64,000 nt of DNA from Neopestalotiopsis rosae. Taxonomy: Eukaryota > Ascomycota > Sordariomycetes > Amphisphaeriales > Sporocadaceae. The notes beneath the pieces are model-generated. The model made no database searches. It was not told the DNA's origin and was given only the letters and a program-made list of their open reading frames with translations. The position numbers and the translations under genes are program-made. This document shows positions 47,061 through 59,748 of the stretch, in pieces; position 1 is the first letter of the stretch, and every line of letters starts with the position of its first letter. The stretch spans positions 62,001 through 126,000 of the forward strand of contig JALGAS010000006.1 of the NCBI GenBank assembly GCA_023078685.1. Reading direction: 5' to 3'.

Positions 47061-47093
47061 ATTCAGTTATCGACCCTTATCACAAACTACAAG

Positions 47094-49103
47094 ATGCAGA
47101 CTCGCTCAGCTGTGCGACAAGCTGCTGCTTCAGCTTTTTCGAGTTCCGATCACGCCGATGACAGGACCATTGCCGAATTGAATGCCGCTACAGATGCTAC
47201 CTCTGGCGCTGACGTCAGTCATCACCGCACTCGTCTCATTACACCAAAAAGCATGTCGTCGCAAGGAGAAGGAACGAGTCAACCTCAAGATTCGCGCCGG
47301 ATCGTGCGAATCAAGCTCACTTCCGGTCTTATACAAAAGCTTCAACAACTGCCTCTCTCTCCAGCAGCAGAGGTTAACAGTACTTCGGTACAGCGTAAGG
47401 TCCTTGATAGTGATGCTATAGACAACGGTGATGTATCGCAGGACAAACACGCAGGCGTTGACACAGCCTATGAATACACCAAGACACTAGAAATACCAAA
47501 CCAAATCGAGAGAAACTCTATCGAAGAATTACCGCATAATTCGACCAAAGGGGACTGGGAACTTCTGCCGCATAATCTTGGTCGAATTTGGCGACCAGCT
47601 GTCACTGTCGGCGCCGCGACAACAAACATTGACACACGTTCTCGTGATGAGGACCCCACGTCTAGTGGTCACGCGGATGAGACTCGAACCCAACAGGTCC
47701 AGCTGAGATACGGGGTCCGATCCCAGAGGACAATCTCAAGCACGACCACCGAGCTTGAACAGAATCAGCAGAAGGACGCAGACATCGATGTCCAGAAGAC
47801 TGATGGCACAAGAGCGCTAAAGAGAAAGCGACATGGAAGGAAAGCTTCAGGAGACGACAAATCAGAAGAAAATGCCGACAAGAAAATACCCAACAAAAAG
47901 CCGGGAAGAAAAGCTAGGAGGACGAAAGAAAATCCCTATGGCCTAACACCAGGGGAGACTCCGTATTCAGATTGGAGTGCTCCATCGGCAGAACAATGCC
48001 AGGAAGTCCACGACATCCTTGCCATAATTCACGACAAGGTCTCTATCCTACCACCACAGGACATCCCTGCACCATCCCTAGAAGTTGCAGGCTGTGGAGA
48101 AGTACCGTCCATCCTTGATGGACTAATCCGTACTGTCTTGAGTGGTTCGACGACATTTGAGTCGGCAGATAAAATGTTACAAAAGCTTGTAGAACGATTC
48201 GGCGTCCTCGAAAGCGGTATTGGCAAAGGCAGTGTCGATTGGAACAACGTCAGACTCGCCGAATATGACGATGTTTATGAACAACTGAAGAATGGTGGAC
48301 TGGGCAAGATCAAAGCCAAGCATATCCAGGGAATCTTGTCAATGGTCCATGATGAGAACATGTCACGTCGAGCAGCCTATCTGGAGGAGGCAGAGACCGG
48401 TGTTCAGGCAGATGTCGCAGGAGCAGTCAACAATACAGATGGACAAAGGAAGCTGGAGATAATGAAGGCTGACCAGGAGATGCTTTCACTGGATCACTTG
48501 CATGGCTTGAGCACTGACGAAGTGATGAAGCACTTTGTGCGTTATCCTGGTGTTGGTGTGAAGACTGCAGCATGTGTCACACTCTTCTGTCTTCAGCGAC
48601 CGTGCTTTGCCGTCGACACTCATGTTTTTCGGATGTCCAAATGGTTGGGCTGGGTCCCTCAAAAGACCAACGAGGACGACACATTCAGTCATCTAGAGGT
48701 GCGCTGCCCGGACAACCTCAAGTATGGCCTCCATCAATTGTTCATCCAGCATGGCAAAGACTGCTATCGATGCAATGACAAGACTTTCATGGGGACGGAG
48801 GCTTGGAAAAAAGCTGAGTGTCCGCTAGAACACTTGCTCAATCGTTTCAACAAGCGCGCGGCCAAGCTCAAGGGTGCGACGAAACAAGAGAAGGACTTGG
48901 TGAAGAATGAGGAGGAGCAAGACGACACTCAGCAACAAGGGCCGCTCAGTACTCTAGTCATGGGCAAGAATGCGCAGCTCACAGAAAACGCCGACAATAC
49001 TGGCATGGACGGCTATGATAGCGAGGAGTCGTCGGTTCTCTCAGAGCTTGATGAGGCCGACATTGACATAGAGATGTTTGAGACAATGTATGCTAGAGAT
49101 TGA
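47094..49103 (+). CDS. HhH-GPD base-excision DNA glycosylase (endonuclease III-like) with long N-terminal extension
   Basis: Single exon, 669 residues. The first 280 are low-complexity and charged, ending in a basic, possibly AT-hook-like stretch (KKPGRKARR, about 269-276) that suits nuclear DNA binding. The catalytic domain spans about 300-590. The hairpin YPGVGVKTAACV supplies the candidate Schiff-base lysine K490, and AVDTHVFRMSKWLGW supplies the catalytic aspartate D508. A Lys plus an Asp indicates a bifunctional glycosylase/AP lyase. Insertions split the domain before the hairpin. Instead of the standard four-Cys iron-sulfur pattern, only C557-x2-C560 and C576 are seen, so the cluster is incomplete or altered. 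The start lies about 35 bp past the repeat array. Substrate is unknown; oxidised pyrimidines are the usual targets of the family. Confidence 0.9.
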   Translation: MQTRSAVRQAAASAFSSSDHADDRTIAELNAATDATSGADVSHHRTRLITPKSMSSQGEGTSQPQDSRRIVRIKLTSGLIQKLQQLPLSPAAEVNSTSVQRKVLDSDAIDNGDVSQDKHAGVDTAYEYTKTLEIPNQIERNSIEELPHNSTKGDWELLPHNLGRIWRPAVTVGAATTNIDTRSRDEDPTSSGHADETRTQQVQLRYGVRSQRTISSTTTELEQNQQKDADIDVQKTDGTRALKRKRHGRKASGDDKSEENADKKIPNKKPGRKARRTKENPYGLTPGETPYSDWSAPSAEQCQEVHDILAIIHDKVSILPPQDIPAPSLEVAGCGEVPSILDGLIRTVLSGSTTFESADKMLQKLVERFGVLESGIGKGSVDWNNVRLAEYDDVYEQLKNGGLGKIKAKHIQGILSMVHDENMSRRAAYLEEAETGVQADVAGAVNNTDGQRKLEIMKADQEMLSLDHLHGLSTDEVMKHFVRYPGVGVKTAACVTLFCLQRPCFAVDTHVFRMSKWLGWVPQKTNEDDTFSHLEVRCPDNLKYGLHQLFIQHGKDCYRCNDKTFMGTEAWKKAECPLEHLLNRFNKRAAKLKGATKQEKDLVKNEEEQDDTQQQGPLSTLVMGKNAQLTENADNTGMDGYDSEESSVLSELDEADIDIEMFETMYARD

Positions 49104-50225
49104 TTTCCATATTATTGAGTTGCTTCGAAAACGAGGAAAAATCGAGCTCGAAGTTAAGAAAGGGCAGAAGCGATTTAGCAAGAAATTTTAAAATTACTTC
49201 GAAGACTTTAAAAACCCTATTGTGTTGGAATTGTAGATGTAATAACAAATAACCCATTAATTTAGATAAACAGCTGCTTGTGTCGCCTCAGTAGGTAGAC
49301 ATCTGGGAATTCTGTGCTACAAACTGTGGATTGCATACACATACACGAACAACATGGTCAACTGCTTGTTGAATGCATGAGCAAATGGGCGTATAACACG
49401 ATCAGTTCAGAGCCATGTACTCTGTACCGTGCCTGGGCAACATTGAAGCTGGGCTGTATGTATGCAATTGTTGTGACGCGGTTTTGGCGGGGCAGGGCTA
49501 CTTTGGCTTATCGATAGTCGCTAGCGGTGACACGGTCACGGTCGAGCTTAATTAAAGGTCGGAACTTTACGCGCTACCTGACCTGAGCTGACCTTTTGGA
49601 ACTGTAGGAGGAAGGTGACTACCTCGAAATCACCTTCTGCGCCAGTGACGCCAACAATCAACACTCGATCCATTCCTCCATTGGCGCTCTCCCCGACATC
49701 GTCGAGAGCGACGGAGACAACGCAGGCAGTGGCCAGGACTAGAGCATGAGAGCACTCGCGGCACTCATCTGACTGATTGTTCTCCCTTTGCTGTGTACTT
49801 TTCCTTGGCGTGCATTCATGTTTCTGCGCCAGCTCTTTCTTGCTGTGGAGGATAATATCTGTGGTTCTGCATCAGCATCACGCCCTCCTTGCCGTCCTTG
49901 ACATTGCGGAACCCTCTCAAATCGAACGAACCTCTCTTCTTTCCTTCTGGATCATTGCAGAAGTTATAGCAGCTCGAGTTCTCGACCACTTCGCACCTAA
50001 TTTCGAAGATAATCCCACACCTTCCCACTGTCGCCAATCCTTTTCTCGTGATTGCTGGCGCCGATTTCCCAACAGCCCGAGCGACCAAGCACTGCGCACT
50101 TCGCTATCATTCTTTAGCGGGCTACCGAGTCTGTCCATGCAGCTCCTTCTGCACTTTTACCTCACGGTCGAACTGCTGCTCCTACCCCGAGATGCGTTGC
50201 GCCAAACGCTATAAATCCAGACAAC
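49104..50225. other. Intergenic: glycosylase 3' flank and SEN1-like promoter/leader
   Basis: About 1.1 kb. The right 450 bp is CT-rich and open in one frame (49777-50214), as often seen in transcribed leaders. I found no motif supporting a protein there. Confidence 0.5.
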
Positions 50226-53200
50226 ATGGCAATAGATTTCAAAGTGGCCGAAGGCATGCCCGAGGCCTACAGTCTTTTCATCAACTTCCCCGTAGATGAG
50301 CACCTACTCTGTCCTAGAGTCTCTGAAGACGATGAAGAGGATTACGATGATCTCACCGACCCTGGTGACGTGGGCATTGAAGAGAAGCTGAGGAGACTTG
50401 AAGCATTTAGAAGGCGCGTTGGCACAGTCTACCAGACATCTCTCATTTTTGGTTACGAGGAAGCAAATGCTGCCAATGAGCTCAGAGAATTCACGAACCG
50501 AACCAACAGCTTCCTTACAACATGTTCACATTGTGTGAGGACGTGGCATCGGACTCGAAAGTCGTTTCTGAAACACTTGACCGAGTACGTTTTTACTTGT
50601 TGGCTGATCTACTTACATCTTGTCTGACCCGTCTTTAGATTATATGAGGAAGCCACTGCGGCCGAAATGGGCCGCAGACTCGACCGATTCGACGCCGATC
50701 GCATAACTATGGGCCTCGAGGGCGCAAGAAAGTTTATAGAGTCCCATGATGGAGTCGTGGAGCAGAAGACCTTTATCGAGGAGGACCGTTCCGATCTGCT
50801 TGTGGCACTCTACGAGGCACTGTGCTGCATCGCCTATCTGAAGCTGCCAGAAAATCGGGTGCATTTCAACTACGTCTTTACAGCTGTCCAACAAAAGCGA
50901 ACCCTCAAGCTCGCCGAGGTTCTCCCCACAATGACTCGCTTTCTCTTTGACGAAGACAAGATTCGTCTTGCTTTTGCGCGACTTTCCTGGGAAAAGACAA
51001 GCAGCATATCTGCCAGCGACTTTGAGTGGGCTGTCAAGGAGAGCCTCGAAGATGCCATGATGAAGCTCAATGCCCCCGGTGTCCCCATCAGTCAGATACA
51101 ACGCTTCTGGGAAGGTGTCGCCATGATACTCATGACTCTCTCGACAGATGAGTTTGTGACTGCACTAAGCACCTTGTCGGCCCAGCCGAGCATCTATCAG
51201 ATTATGCTCAACCATATGGGCATAGACTCCGAGCCGACACTGGTTGCCATTCTCAGAGTGTTCAACATTGTTCTCCAAAAGGGTCCAAAAGGTCTTTGGG
51301 GTGCTTTTGGAACATACTCACCAGTGTCCGTCGCCGAACCTGTGTTTGCCAGCCCAGCTTTTAAGCGTCTACTGGCGCAAACTCGGGAATACTCCATTTC
51401 GATGCGAGAGGACAAGTATCTCAAAGGCCCTGTCGCTGTGGCTTGGGTGAAACCCTTCATCGAGTCCATCCGCCCGCCTCAAAGGAGTGACGCTTGCGAT
51501 TCCTTCTCACAACATCTTTTCGACGACATTTCCGAAGATGTTGGTATTCCTATGGAGGGCAAGCTTGCATGTTTTCGCGGACTTGGAGAGGCTCTGTTGA
51601 CAACACTTGAGTCATTCCTCGACCCATCGTACAACCTGACAGCTGGACAGCCATCGTTCTTTACAAACCGTATCATCAATCTCACTTTGAAGCATAGGGG
51701 GATGCTCAACGTCATGGTCAAGATGGACCGCCAGGACCCAACAGCATCTCGTATTGCACAATCTATCATTGCTGCAGTATTGCGGCTCGACTCCTGCGTC
51801 ACAGCTGCAGAATATATTGGACATGTCGAGAAAGGTGCAGTCCAACGCGAGGTGGTCAAGAAGTCTCCGGAGCTTTGGGAAGCATTCTTGGACTTGTTGG
51901 TTCCTGGCGCCACTGAGCTTGCAAAAGCCATGCTATTGGGGATCCTCCCACTCGTTTCCGTCGAGAGACTCCGGCCCCCAAAGAAGGAGCGTCTGCCGCA
52001 AGCAAAGGAGGAGTTCAATGCCACTTTCGATAAGATTGCCATCTCCATCGGCCGAGTCTTTGAAAAGCTTGAAGAACAGTATAGCTTAGCGGACCTGAAT
52101 CAATTGCTGGACACTGAAATGATGGAGGCTGTAGTTGCGGCTTTGCTGCACGGCCAGCCTGCTATCAACCAAGGTGGTCTGAGCCTAATCAAGAGCGTAA
52201 CTAATGAGACAAGTCGTGGTGATGCCATGATGGAGCTTACAAAGGGACACTTCTCGACTTTGTTGACTTGCTTCACCAAAGTGCTTCAAGATCAAGTCCC
52301 CGTCAAAGGAGACAATCAGATGAAGCACAAGCTATGGTCGCCGCAACAGCAAATCCTTCGTTACTCAAAAGATCTTCTCGACGCATTGTGCGATCCTCGC
52401 GATGGCCTTCTCCGGTCCAAATCGCTGAACGTTGCCGAATGCTCCACACTGAAGAAGTGGTGGGCGATGCAATGGACAGCCATTGAACGAGCGTTTGATG
52501 GTTTAGAGGACTGGAGTAGATCAGTCGAGATGGAAGAGATGAAGCAATTCTGCCGCAACACAATGGAGCTTGCCGAAAAGTTTCTAGAGCAAGATGGTCT
52601 CATGGCATCAGCTCTTGGTTCGTTCTCCATTCGTGACAATAGTCTGGATGGTGGCGCCGATGACACAAAGCTTGTCATGCAGGAAATATTGCAAGCGCCA
52701 CGCGAGAAATGTATGGGGCTGACGAAAATGTTACGTTTGAAGGATCAGTGGCTTATCCAGATCACTGTTAATGTTCTGAGTAAAGTTCTGCGTCGACTCT
52801 TGGAATACGACCTCGAGGTTCCCGCTGAAGTCGTCAATTACATCCAGCGAACTTGTGTTAAGAATGCAAATGGAAAATACGACGTTGCCACGAATCTCAA
52901 CAATCAGCAGCGCGCGGAACTGTTGCGAACGCTGGGCGAGGATGAAGACGAAGTTGAGATCCTGGAAGTCCGACCAGCGGATCTACCCAAGAAACAGTCC
53001 AGGCTGGACGAGTGGTCCAAGTCTGGAGACTCGACCTCGCGATCACAATCGCCCGCCACCAAGCCCATCAAGGACTATAAGCATGACCTGACGCCGACAC
53101 TTGACAAGAATCGCAGCATTATTGAACAATTTAGAGCAGCACGACAAGCTACTAAACCAGCCGCAAAGTTGCCTGCTGCCAAACCCGCTACTCCCAGGCT

Positions 53201-56200
53201 TGACGCTGCGAAGATCAAGGAAGCTCGTCAAAAGGAGCTTGAAGCAAAGAAGAAGAGAGATGCCGAGGTCATTGCTCGGGCCAAAGCCTTGAGAGCCCCC
53301 AAACCACTAGTTGCTGGCGAGGGCTCTGGACTCCAGGGCCTCTCTGGAGTGCAGGGTAAAGATCATACGCCACGCAGCGAAATGATGGTCGATTCATCGT
53401 CCGAGGATGACAATGATTCAGATGACGAGGCTGCGTTCCTCAAGCAGACACAGGCCAGTAAACAGCAAAAGGATGACGCCATGCGCCGTGTCATGCAAAT
53501 CAAAGCACAACGCGGACCTGTCAAGAAGATGAAGATCCAGCGTTCTGCTAAGGATATGAGAGCCCGACTTACGCCGCCCATGGATATTTTGCACCAGGCT
53601 CTACTCGAATGGGATATTTTCCATGAAGGCAATGATCCGCCAAATGGTATCAAATGTTCCAGAGTCTCCACAAACTACGGCAATCCTTCCCAGTATAAGG
53701 AAACATTTCTTCCTTTGCTCATCTACGAGGCGTGGCGAGCTTTTGTTACGGACAAGAACGAAACTACCTCGAGGCCTTTTACCATCAAAGTGGCATCACG
53801 GACGTATGTCGACAGATTTGTTGACTTGACCACCACTATGCCACTCAAGCAAGACTCCAAGGACGAGTTTCTATCTGAAGGTGATATTGTGCTGTTGTCC
53901 ATGGCATCGCAGCCTCTACAGAGCCCTGACCAAGCACATTGCTTGTCCCGAATCAGTCGCGTGCAAATCAAGCATGGCGCAAGAGAAATTTCCTACCGAC
54001 TGAGTAGCAAAGCAAAAGCTCTCCTCCCACAGCTGACACCAAAGTCTGAAATATTTGCCGTCAAGATCACCAACATGCGGACTATTGAGCGAGAGTTTGC
54101 CTCACTTGAGAGTCTTCAGTATTATGATCTCATGCAAGAGATCTTGGAGGCCAAACCGTCTCCAATGCTCAAGTTTAGCCCGGAAGCTGTTGAGAAAGTA
54201 ATGAAGAACTACCATCTCAACCAAGGTCAAGCCAAGGCTATTCTGAATGCAAAGGAGAACGACGCCTTTACGTTGATTCAAGGGTAAGATCCAGTTTACC
54301 CAATATGATATGATTACGCTAACAATGAGCAGTCCTCCAGGTACAGGAAAGACCAAGACTATCGTGGCCATGGTTGGAGCTCTGATGACTGGCAATATCA
54401 GCAACAATACCGGCACAGTCATTCAGAAACCTGGCCAGAGTGGCAACGGCCAGGCCACATCCAAGAAACTTCTTGTTTGCGCTCCGAGTAACGCTGCTGT
54501 CGACGAACTGGTGCTGCGACTAAAGCAAGGTGTCAAATCCATGACTGGCACATTTAGTAAAATCAACGTTCTCCGTTTGGGTCGCTCTGATGCAATCAAC
54601 ACTGCCGTCAAGGATGTCACATTGGATGAACTTGTACGTCTGCGGCTTGAGGGCGATGCCACCAAGAACAGCGGCCCGACAAACAGGCAGCAAATGCACG
54701 AGGAGGCCGGTCAGATCAAGGAGGAGCTGAGCCAGGTCCGTCCAATGCTGGATGCCGCTCGAGCAGCAAACGATCGCGAACAGGTCAATACGCTATCACG
54801 AAAATTTGAAGAGCTCAAGCGCCGCCAGGTTGCAATTGGTAACCGAATCGATGCCGACAAGGATAGTGGCAACACTGCCCAGAGAGAGAGTGAGATTCGG
54901 CGCAGACAGGTCCAACAAGAAATTCTCGACTCTGCTCATGTCCTCTGCTCGACACTCAGCGGTGCGGGTCACGAAATGCTCAAGACCCTCAACGTCGAGT
55001 TTGAGACAGTCATCATCGACGAGGCAGCTCAGTGTGTCGAGTTGAGTGCATTGATCCCACTCAAGTATGGATGCTCCAAGTGTATCTTGGTCGGTGATCC
55101 GAAGCAGCTTCCGCCCACAGTGCTGTCACAGTCAGCCCAACGATATGGCTACGACCAGAGTCTCTTTGTTCGCATGCAGCAGAACTCGCCGCAGGACGTA
55201 CACCTTCTAGATCACCAATACCGTATGCACCCCGAGATTAGTCAGTTCCCCAGCCAGGAATTCTACGAGGGAAAGCTTGCCGATGGTGCGGATATGGCCC
55301 AGTTGCGTCAACAGCCCTGGCATCAACGAGGCCTTTTGGGCCCATATCGCTTCTTTGATGTTTTGGGTAGTCAGGAACGAGGTCGCAAGGGCCAGTCACT
55401 GGTCAACTACGAAGAGCTCAAGGTTGCCATGTCTCTGTACGAACGTTTCAAGGCCGATAACCCAAGAATTGATGCCAAGGGCAAAATTGGCGTCATCACT
55501 CCATACAAAGCTCAGCTTTATGAGCTGAAAGATCGCTTTTCGGCGCGGTTTGGTGCTGGCATCTTGGAGGAAATCGAGTTCAACACGACAGATGCCTTCC
55601 AGGGTCGCGAGTGTGAGATCATCATCTTCTCCTGTGTCCGTGCAAGCCCGACAGGTGGCATTGGTTTCATGACTGATATCCGACGTATGAACGTCGGTCT
55701 GACTCGTGCGAAATCTTCGCTGTGGATTCTTGGAGACTCGCGTGCTTTGGTTCAGGGCGAGTTTTGGAACAAGTTGATTGAGAATGCAAAGGCCAGGGAT
55801 AGATATACCACTGGTAATATTCTGGCTCAGCTCAGTCAACCTGGCGCGTTCCTGCCCCCGCCGGCGTACAACAATGTAAAACCGCCACAGACCATGCCTC
55901 CCAAATCGGAGCCGGAACCCGCGCCGCAACCAGACATGGTTGAAATCGATGAGCGCGACATGATGGGTCTTCCTGTGAGGCCGACTGGTGCACACAAGAC
56001 CACTCAGCTCGCAGAGACGTATACCATTGTTGAACGACTGCCACCTTCTGGTGGTAATGCGCCGCCATCTTACTCTGGCATAAACGAACGGGGAGAACCC
56101 GTCACAGGTGCTCAAGTGCCACCTGAACGTCCAGTCATCCACTCATCCAGCGGTCAGAAGCGTCATGCCGAGGACGCGGCTGATGGCGCCCATCCTCCAA

Positions 56201-56570
56201 AGAAAGTGAGTCATATTCAATGGATGTACACGGTAAAGTGTGGTACTAATCATGTGTAGAAGTCAAGCGCATATCTTCCGGGTAAACAGGCACCAACTCG
56301 TCCTAGAGTGATGCCAGCTCCCAAGAGACCAACCGACCCTTCGGCAATGGACGTCATGGGATCGACTTTAGGCAGTGGCAAGACTGAAGCACCTCGGCCT
56401 CCACCCAACGCGCCCAAGGTAAGTAGTCATGTCGAAAGCTTTTGTCTATGTATACCGCGGCTGACAATTATATCTCATTCCAGGGACCTCGACCGCGACC
56501 CAATCCAATGATACCTCAGAAGAAGAAGCCAGACCCTTTTGTTCAAAAGAAACCAAGACCACCGCGATAA
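50226..56570 (+). CDS. SEN1: SEN1-type superfamily 1 RNA/DNA helicase
   Basis: Five exons (50226-50584, 50639-54283, 54333-56205, 56260-56418, 56484-56570) give 2040 residues, close to yeast Sen1 (2231). The long alpha-helical N-terminal domain occupies about 1-950. A Lys/Ala-rich linker with acidic SSEDDNDSDDE follows. The helicase core has the Q-motif region LNQGQAKAIL, Walker A GPPGTGKT (split by the third exon boundary, near residue 1335), VIIDEAAQCVELS (Walker B, near 1563), GDPKQLPPTV, HQYRMHPEIS, TTDAFQGRECEIIIFS and MNVGLTRAKSSLWILG. The C-terminus is proline-rich and basic, ending KKPRPPR, a probable nuclear signal. Known role of the family: termination of non-coding RNA transcription and R-loop removal. 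All motifs are intact. Confidence 0.95.
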
Positions 56571-58047
56571 ATGGATCGCCTCGTTTGCAGTCATGACTCT
56601 CAGCAAATCGGGAGCATACTTGACTTGTGATCACAGAACTAGTCTCATAGACAGACAGATAGAGTTGCATTGTTTGGGCGTTGAGGGAAAATTTTGGGAC
56701 GATCTGAATCCACACGACTTGTGTCGTTCAGATATTTTGCCTTTTTTACAGTGTATTTGGTGGTTGTCAGAGCAAAGCAGCGCCCAGAACTGAGTATTCC
56801 ACATTACCTTTATCTTGTGGAGAGGGATTGATTGGGGGGCCGAGCCTATTTCAAATTGAGAGGAAGGGTGTCCTTCGACGAAGGATGTCTACCCCAGTAT
56901 GAATGCGCAGGGATATGAGGTAATAGGCTTGTGGTGGCTTATACAGGCAACAGACGGCCGGCGCGAGTCGTCTGCAATAGGAGTAGCAGCTATGGATAGG
57001 AGCGTGAACATTTGACAAACAGCATGGCGACATCACCACCTGTCAAGTCGCCAGGTAAGGTTGTAGTGTCTGTTCCATTGTGTTTCCCCGTGAAACATTC
57101 CGACGTTGATGAATTCGTATGTCATCCGAGCTGGGCCCCAGTGCAAAGGGATTAGTTGTGCGGATTTTGTTTCGTCTGAAACGAGATCCCCAGAAAAACA
57201 GATGAAACATGCGACATGATCGGATGGACACCACATGCGGCCAGGGGTGAGTGGGTGGTGCTACTGGATGCTATAGCGGGGTTTACCGTTGCGGCTGCAA
57301 ATCTCTAGCGTGGCATTGCCCCTTGCGCCCAGCAGCCAGCATCGAGCAGCCAGCACAGTACTGGAATACGCCCTCAAACTAGCGCAGGGACAGGCGAATA
57401 CGCACTGACTGGTAGCCAAGCAGTCCTGGCATCAGGGCATCAGGGCAAGCAGGGAGCCGTGGAAGGGAAGGATAGAAGGGATGAGGGGCCGCTAGCCAGC
57501 CATGGATAGGTCATCACTAAAAGGCATCCTATTCGACCGAACAGCCACTGTGGATGCCTCGTTCTCGGGCTTTCGGGCGCCAAATATTGTTTCTCTTTAG
57601 GATGGAGAGCTGACTGGAGCTACGGATACGCGCTGCCTGCAGGGTTGCCCTTCAACGTTCGTCATCCCACCACCATCCAGCTCGGACCTCGCTCGGTACC
57701 TACGTTTAGTGGGTGGCCATAGGTGGCATGGCTAGGTTGTGGACTACTCTCGGTTGATGACCTACCCGTATATTTAGTAAATGAGATCGTGTTCTTTTTA
57801 CATTCGATACAGTTGCAGCAGTAATGAGTTGATGGTCAGCTGTCGCTGCAATCCTTTTTCTTCTTCTTGAACTCCTTTTTCTTTACAGTCCCATGTCTGC
57901 ATCATAAAAGATAACGACCATCCTTCTCGTCTTGTTCGCCAGTCCCTCAGCAGTCGCGGCGCATCTCCCATTGTGCTTGTCGTGCTCTACATACAAAGGA
58001 CCTCTCTCGAGTAACACCAGCAGCTTTACAACACACAGCTCGCAAAG
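56571..58047. other. 1.5-kb intergenic region between SEN1 and the MFSD10-like gene
   Basis: SEN1 3' flank followed by the transporter promoter. CT-rich leader-like sequence lies from about 57840 to 58040. A short imperfect CAGCCAGC-rich patch lies near 57330-57360. No further gene recognised. Confidence 0.5.
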
Positions 58048-59457
58048 ATGGCAGCCGTGGAACCAACCGCCCGAAAAAGGGTGCTCAAGGTCATCTTTAT
58101 ATCGCTCTTGCTAGACCTGGTGAGTTCAACTTGAAGCTCTTTCATGGTAATCGAAGGCTCCGGCGCTTTGCTAACCGTTGCGCGACAGATTTCCTTCACC
58201 TTTATTCTCCCACTATTCCCCAAGCTCCTCGAGTTCTATCGCAACAGCGAAGCAGGTTCCGACTCACAATCGACACTATTGGCACGTATACTACACGGCC
58301 TGAACGCATACAAGTCGGCCTTTGCACGACCGATCGATTCGCGATACGACATTGTGCTCCTCGGAGGAGCATTGGGCAGTCTCTTCTCTCTTCTCCAAGC
58401 CATTGCCTCACCCGTCATTGGCCGGCTCTCCGACAAGTATGGAAGACGGACGGCGCTGCTCGCCAGCATGATGGGCAACATCTTGTCAGTGCTCTTGTGG
58501 GTTGTCGCGGTAGACTTTAGGACTTTCCTCGCCTCGCGCGTCGTGGGAGGACTGTCCGAAGGCAATGTGCAGCTTGCAACCGCTATTGCAAGTGATATTT
58601 CGGACGAGACGAGTCGCGGTTCGACCATGGCCCTGATTGGCGCCTGTTTCTCCATTGCCTTTACCTTTGGACCTGCCCTTGGCGCATATCTGAGCACCAT
58701 CCCGACGGTGGCTGCCAATCCCTTTGCTACGGCTGCTGGCGTCTCACTTTTCCTCATTGTGGCTGAGACTCTCTATCTCTATGTGGCCCTTCCAGAGACC
58801 CTGCCCAGCAAGACCAAAGGGAAGACGGCCGCAGCTGATGTTGCCAAGGCTGCCAAGCCAAAGACGACTCAGCGTCTGAACTCGCATGCGCTGCTGAACG
58901 TCACGCACTTTGTCTTTCTCCTGTTCTTTTCAGGCATGGAGTTCTCGCTCCCCTTTATGACCTACGACCTGTTCAACTTTGGCGCAGCCCAAAATGGTCG
59001 CTTGCTTGGTTACGTGGGCCTTGTCGCTTCAATCTTGCAGGGTGGTGTTACTCGACACTTGCCGCCTCTGCTGTCTGTCCAGGTCGGTGTCGTGTCCTGC
59101 CTTCTCGCTTTCAGCCTGCTAGGCACAGTCGCCACTGTCGGCCGCCTCTATCTCGCCGCCACCTTCCTGGCCGTGACGTCCGCAACCGTGGTCAGTGGTC
59201 TCAACACTCTCAGCAGTCTCGAGGCGGGTGCCGATGAGCGGGGTGGCAAGCTTGGAAACTTAAGGAGCTTTGGACAGCTTGGACGTGGCTTGGGTCCTAT
59301 TCTGTTCACGAGCATGTACTGGTGGACGGGCAGAGGACCAGCTTATGCTTTGGGCGCCGTGGGCATGGCTTCTGTTGCGGGTATTGTAATGCTCCGCCTG
59401 AAGTCGCCGCCAGAGTCAGACGTCAAGGCGAAATTGTCGCAAAAGAAGGAGCTGTAA
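58048..59457 (+). CDS. MFS transporter, MFSD10/tetracycline-resistance-like (DHA1)
   Basis: Two exons, 58048-58119 and 58189-59457, give 446 residues. The first helix ISLLLDLISFTFILPLFP, the loop motif GRLSDKYGRRTAL (MFS motif A, G-x-L-x-D-x-x-G-R-R) and the helix-5 segment GACFSIAFTFGPALGAYL are typical of the DHA1/TetA branch. The insertion after helix 1 and the phrase SRPIDSRYD-like (here ARPIDSRYDIVLLGG) recall animal MFSD10 (TETRAN) and its fungal relatives. About twelve membrane helices are expected, with a charged central loop (SKTKGKTAAADVAK). A drug or organic-anion efflux role is inferred from the family. The gene looks intact. Confidence 0.88.
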
Positions 59458-59748
59458 GTTTCACATGGATGAAAGGCGGTTCTGTATATATATCCGCGGG
59501 GTCACGAGACTCTGTACATTTGCATTGTACTATAAGAAGCCGATTTGATCAGAAATTCCAGCATCAAGCATTTCCAAAACACAGAACCCAAGGATATGAA
59601 TGCTCAAATCTGCTATGCAGTTGAAATCTTCGGAATGTGAACACTGTACAGCACTATGAATCACTTGGTAGTCTCGGCGCAATTATCACAAAGAGCCTCT
59701 AGCTTAGCTTCCAGTCTATTATAGGTTTTGGAATAGATACCAAAACAT
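59458..59748. terminator. Short convergent 3' region
   Basis: About 290 bp separates two convergent transporter genes, so both transcripts must terminate here. AT-rich sequence and TATA/AATAGA-type motifs are present, but no site can be assigned exactly. Confidence 0.35.
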
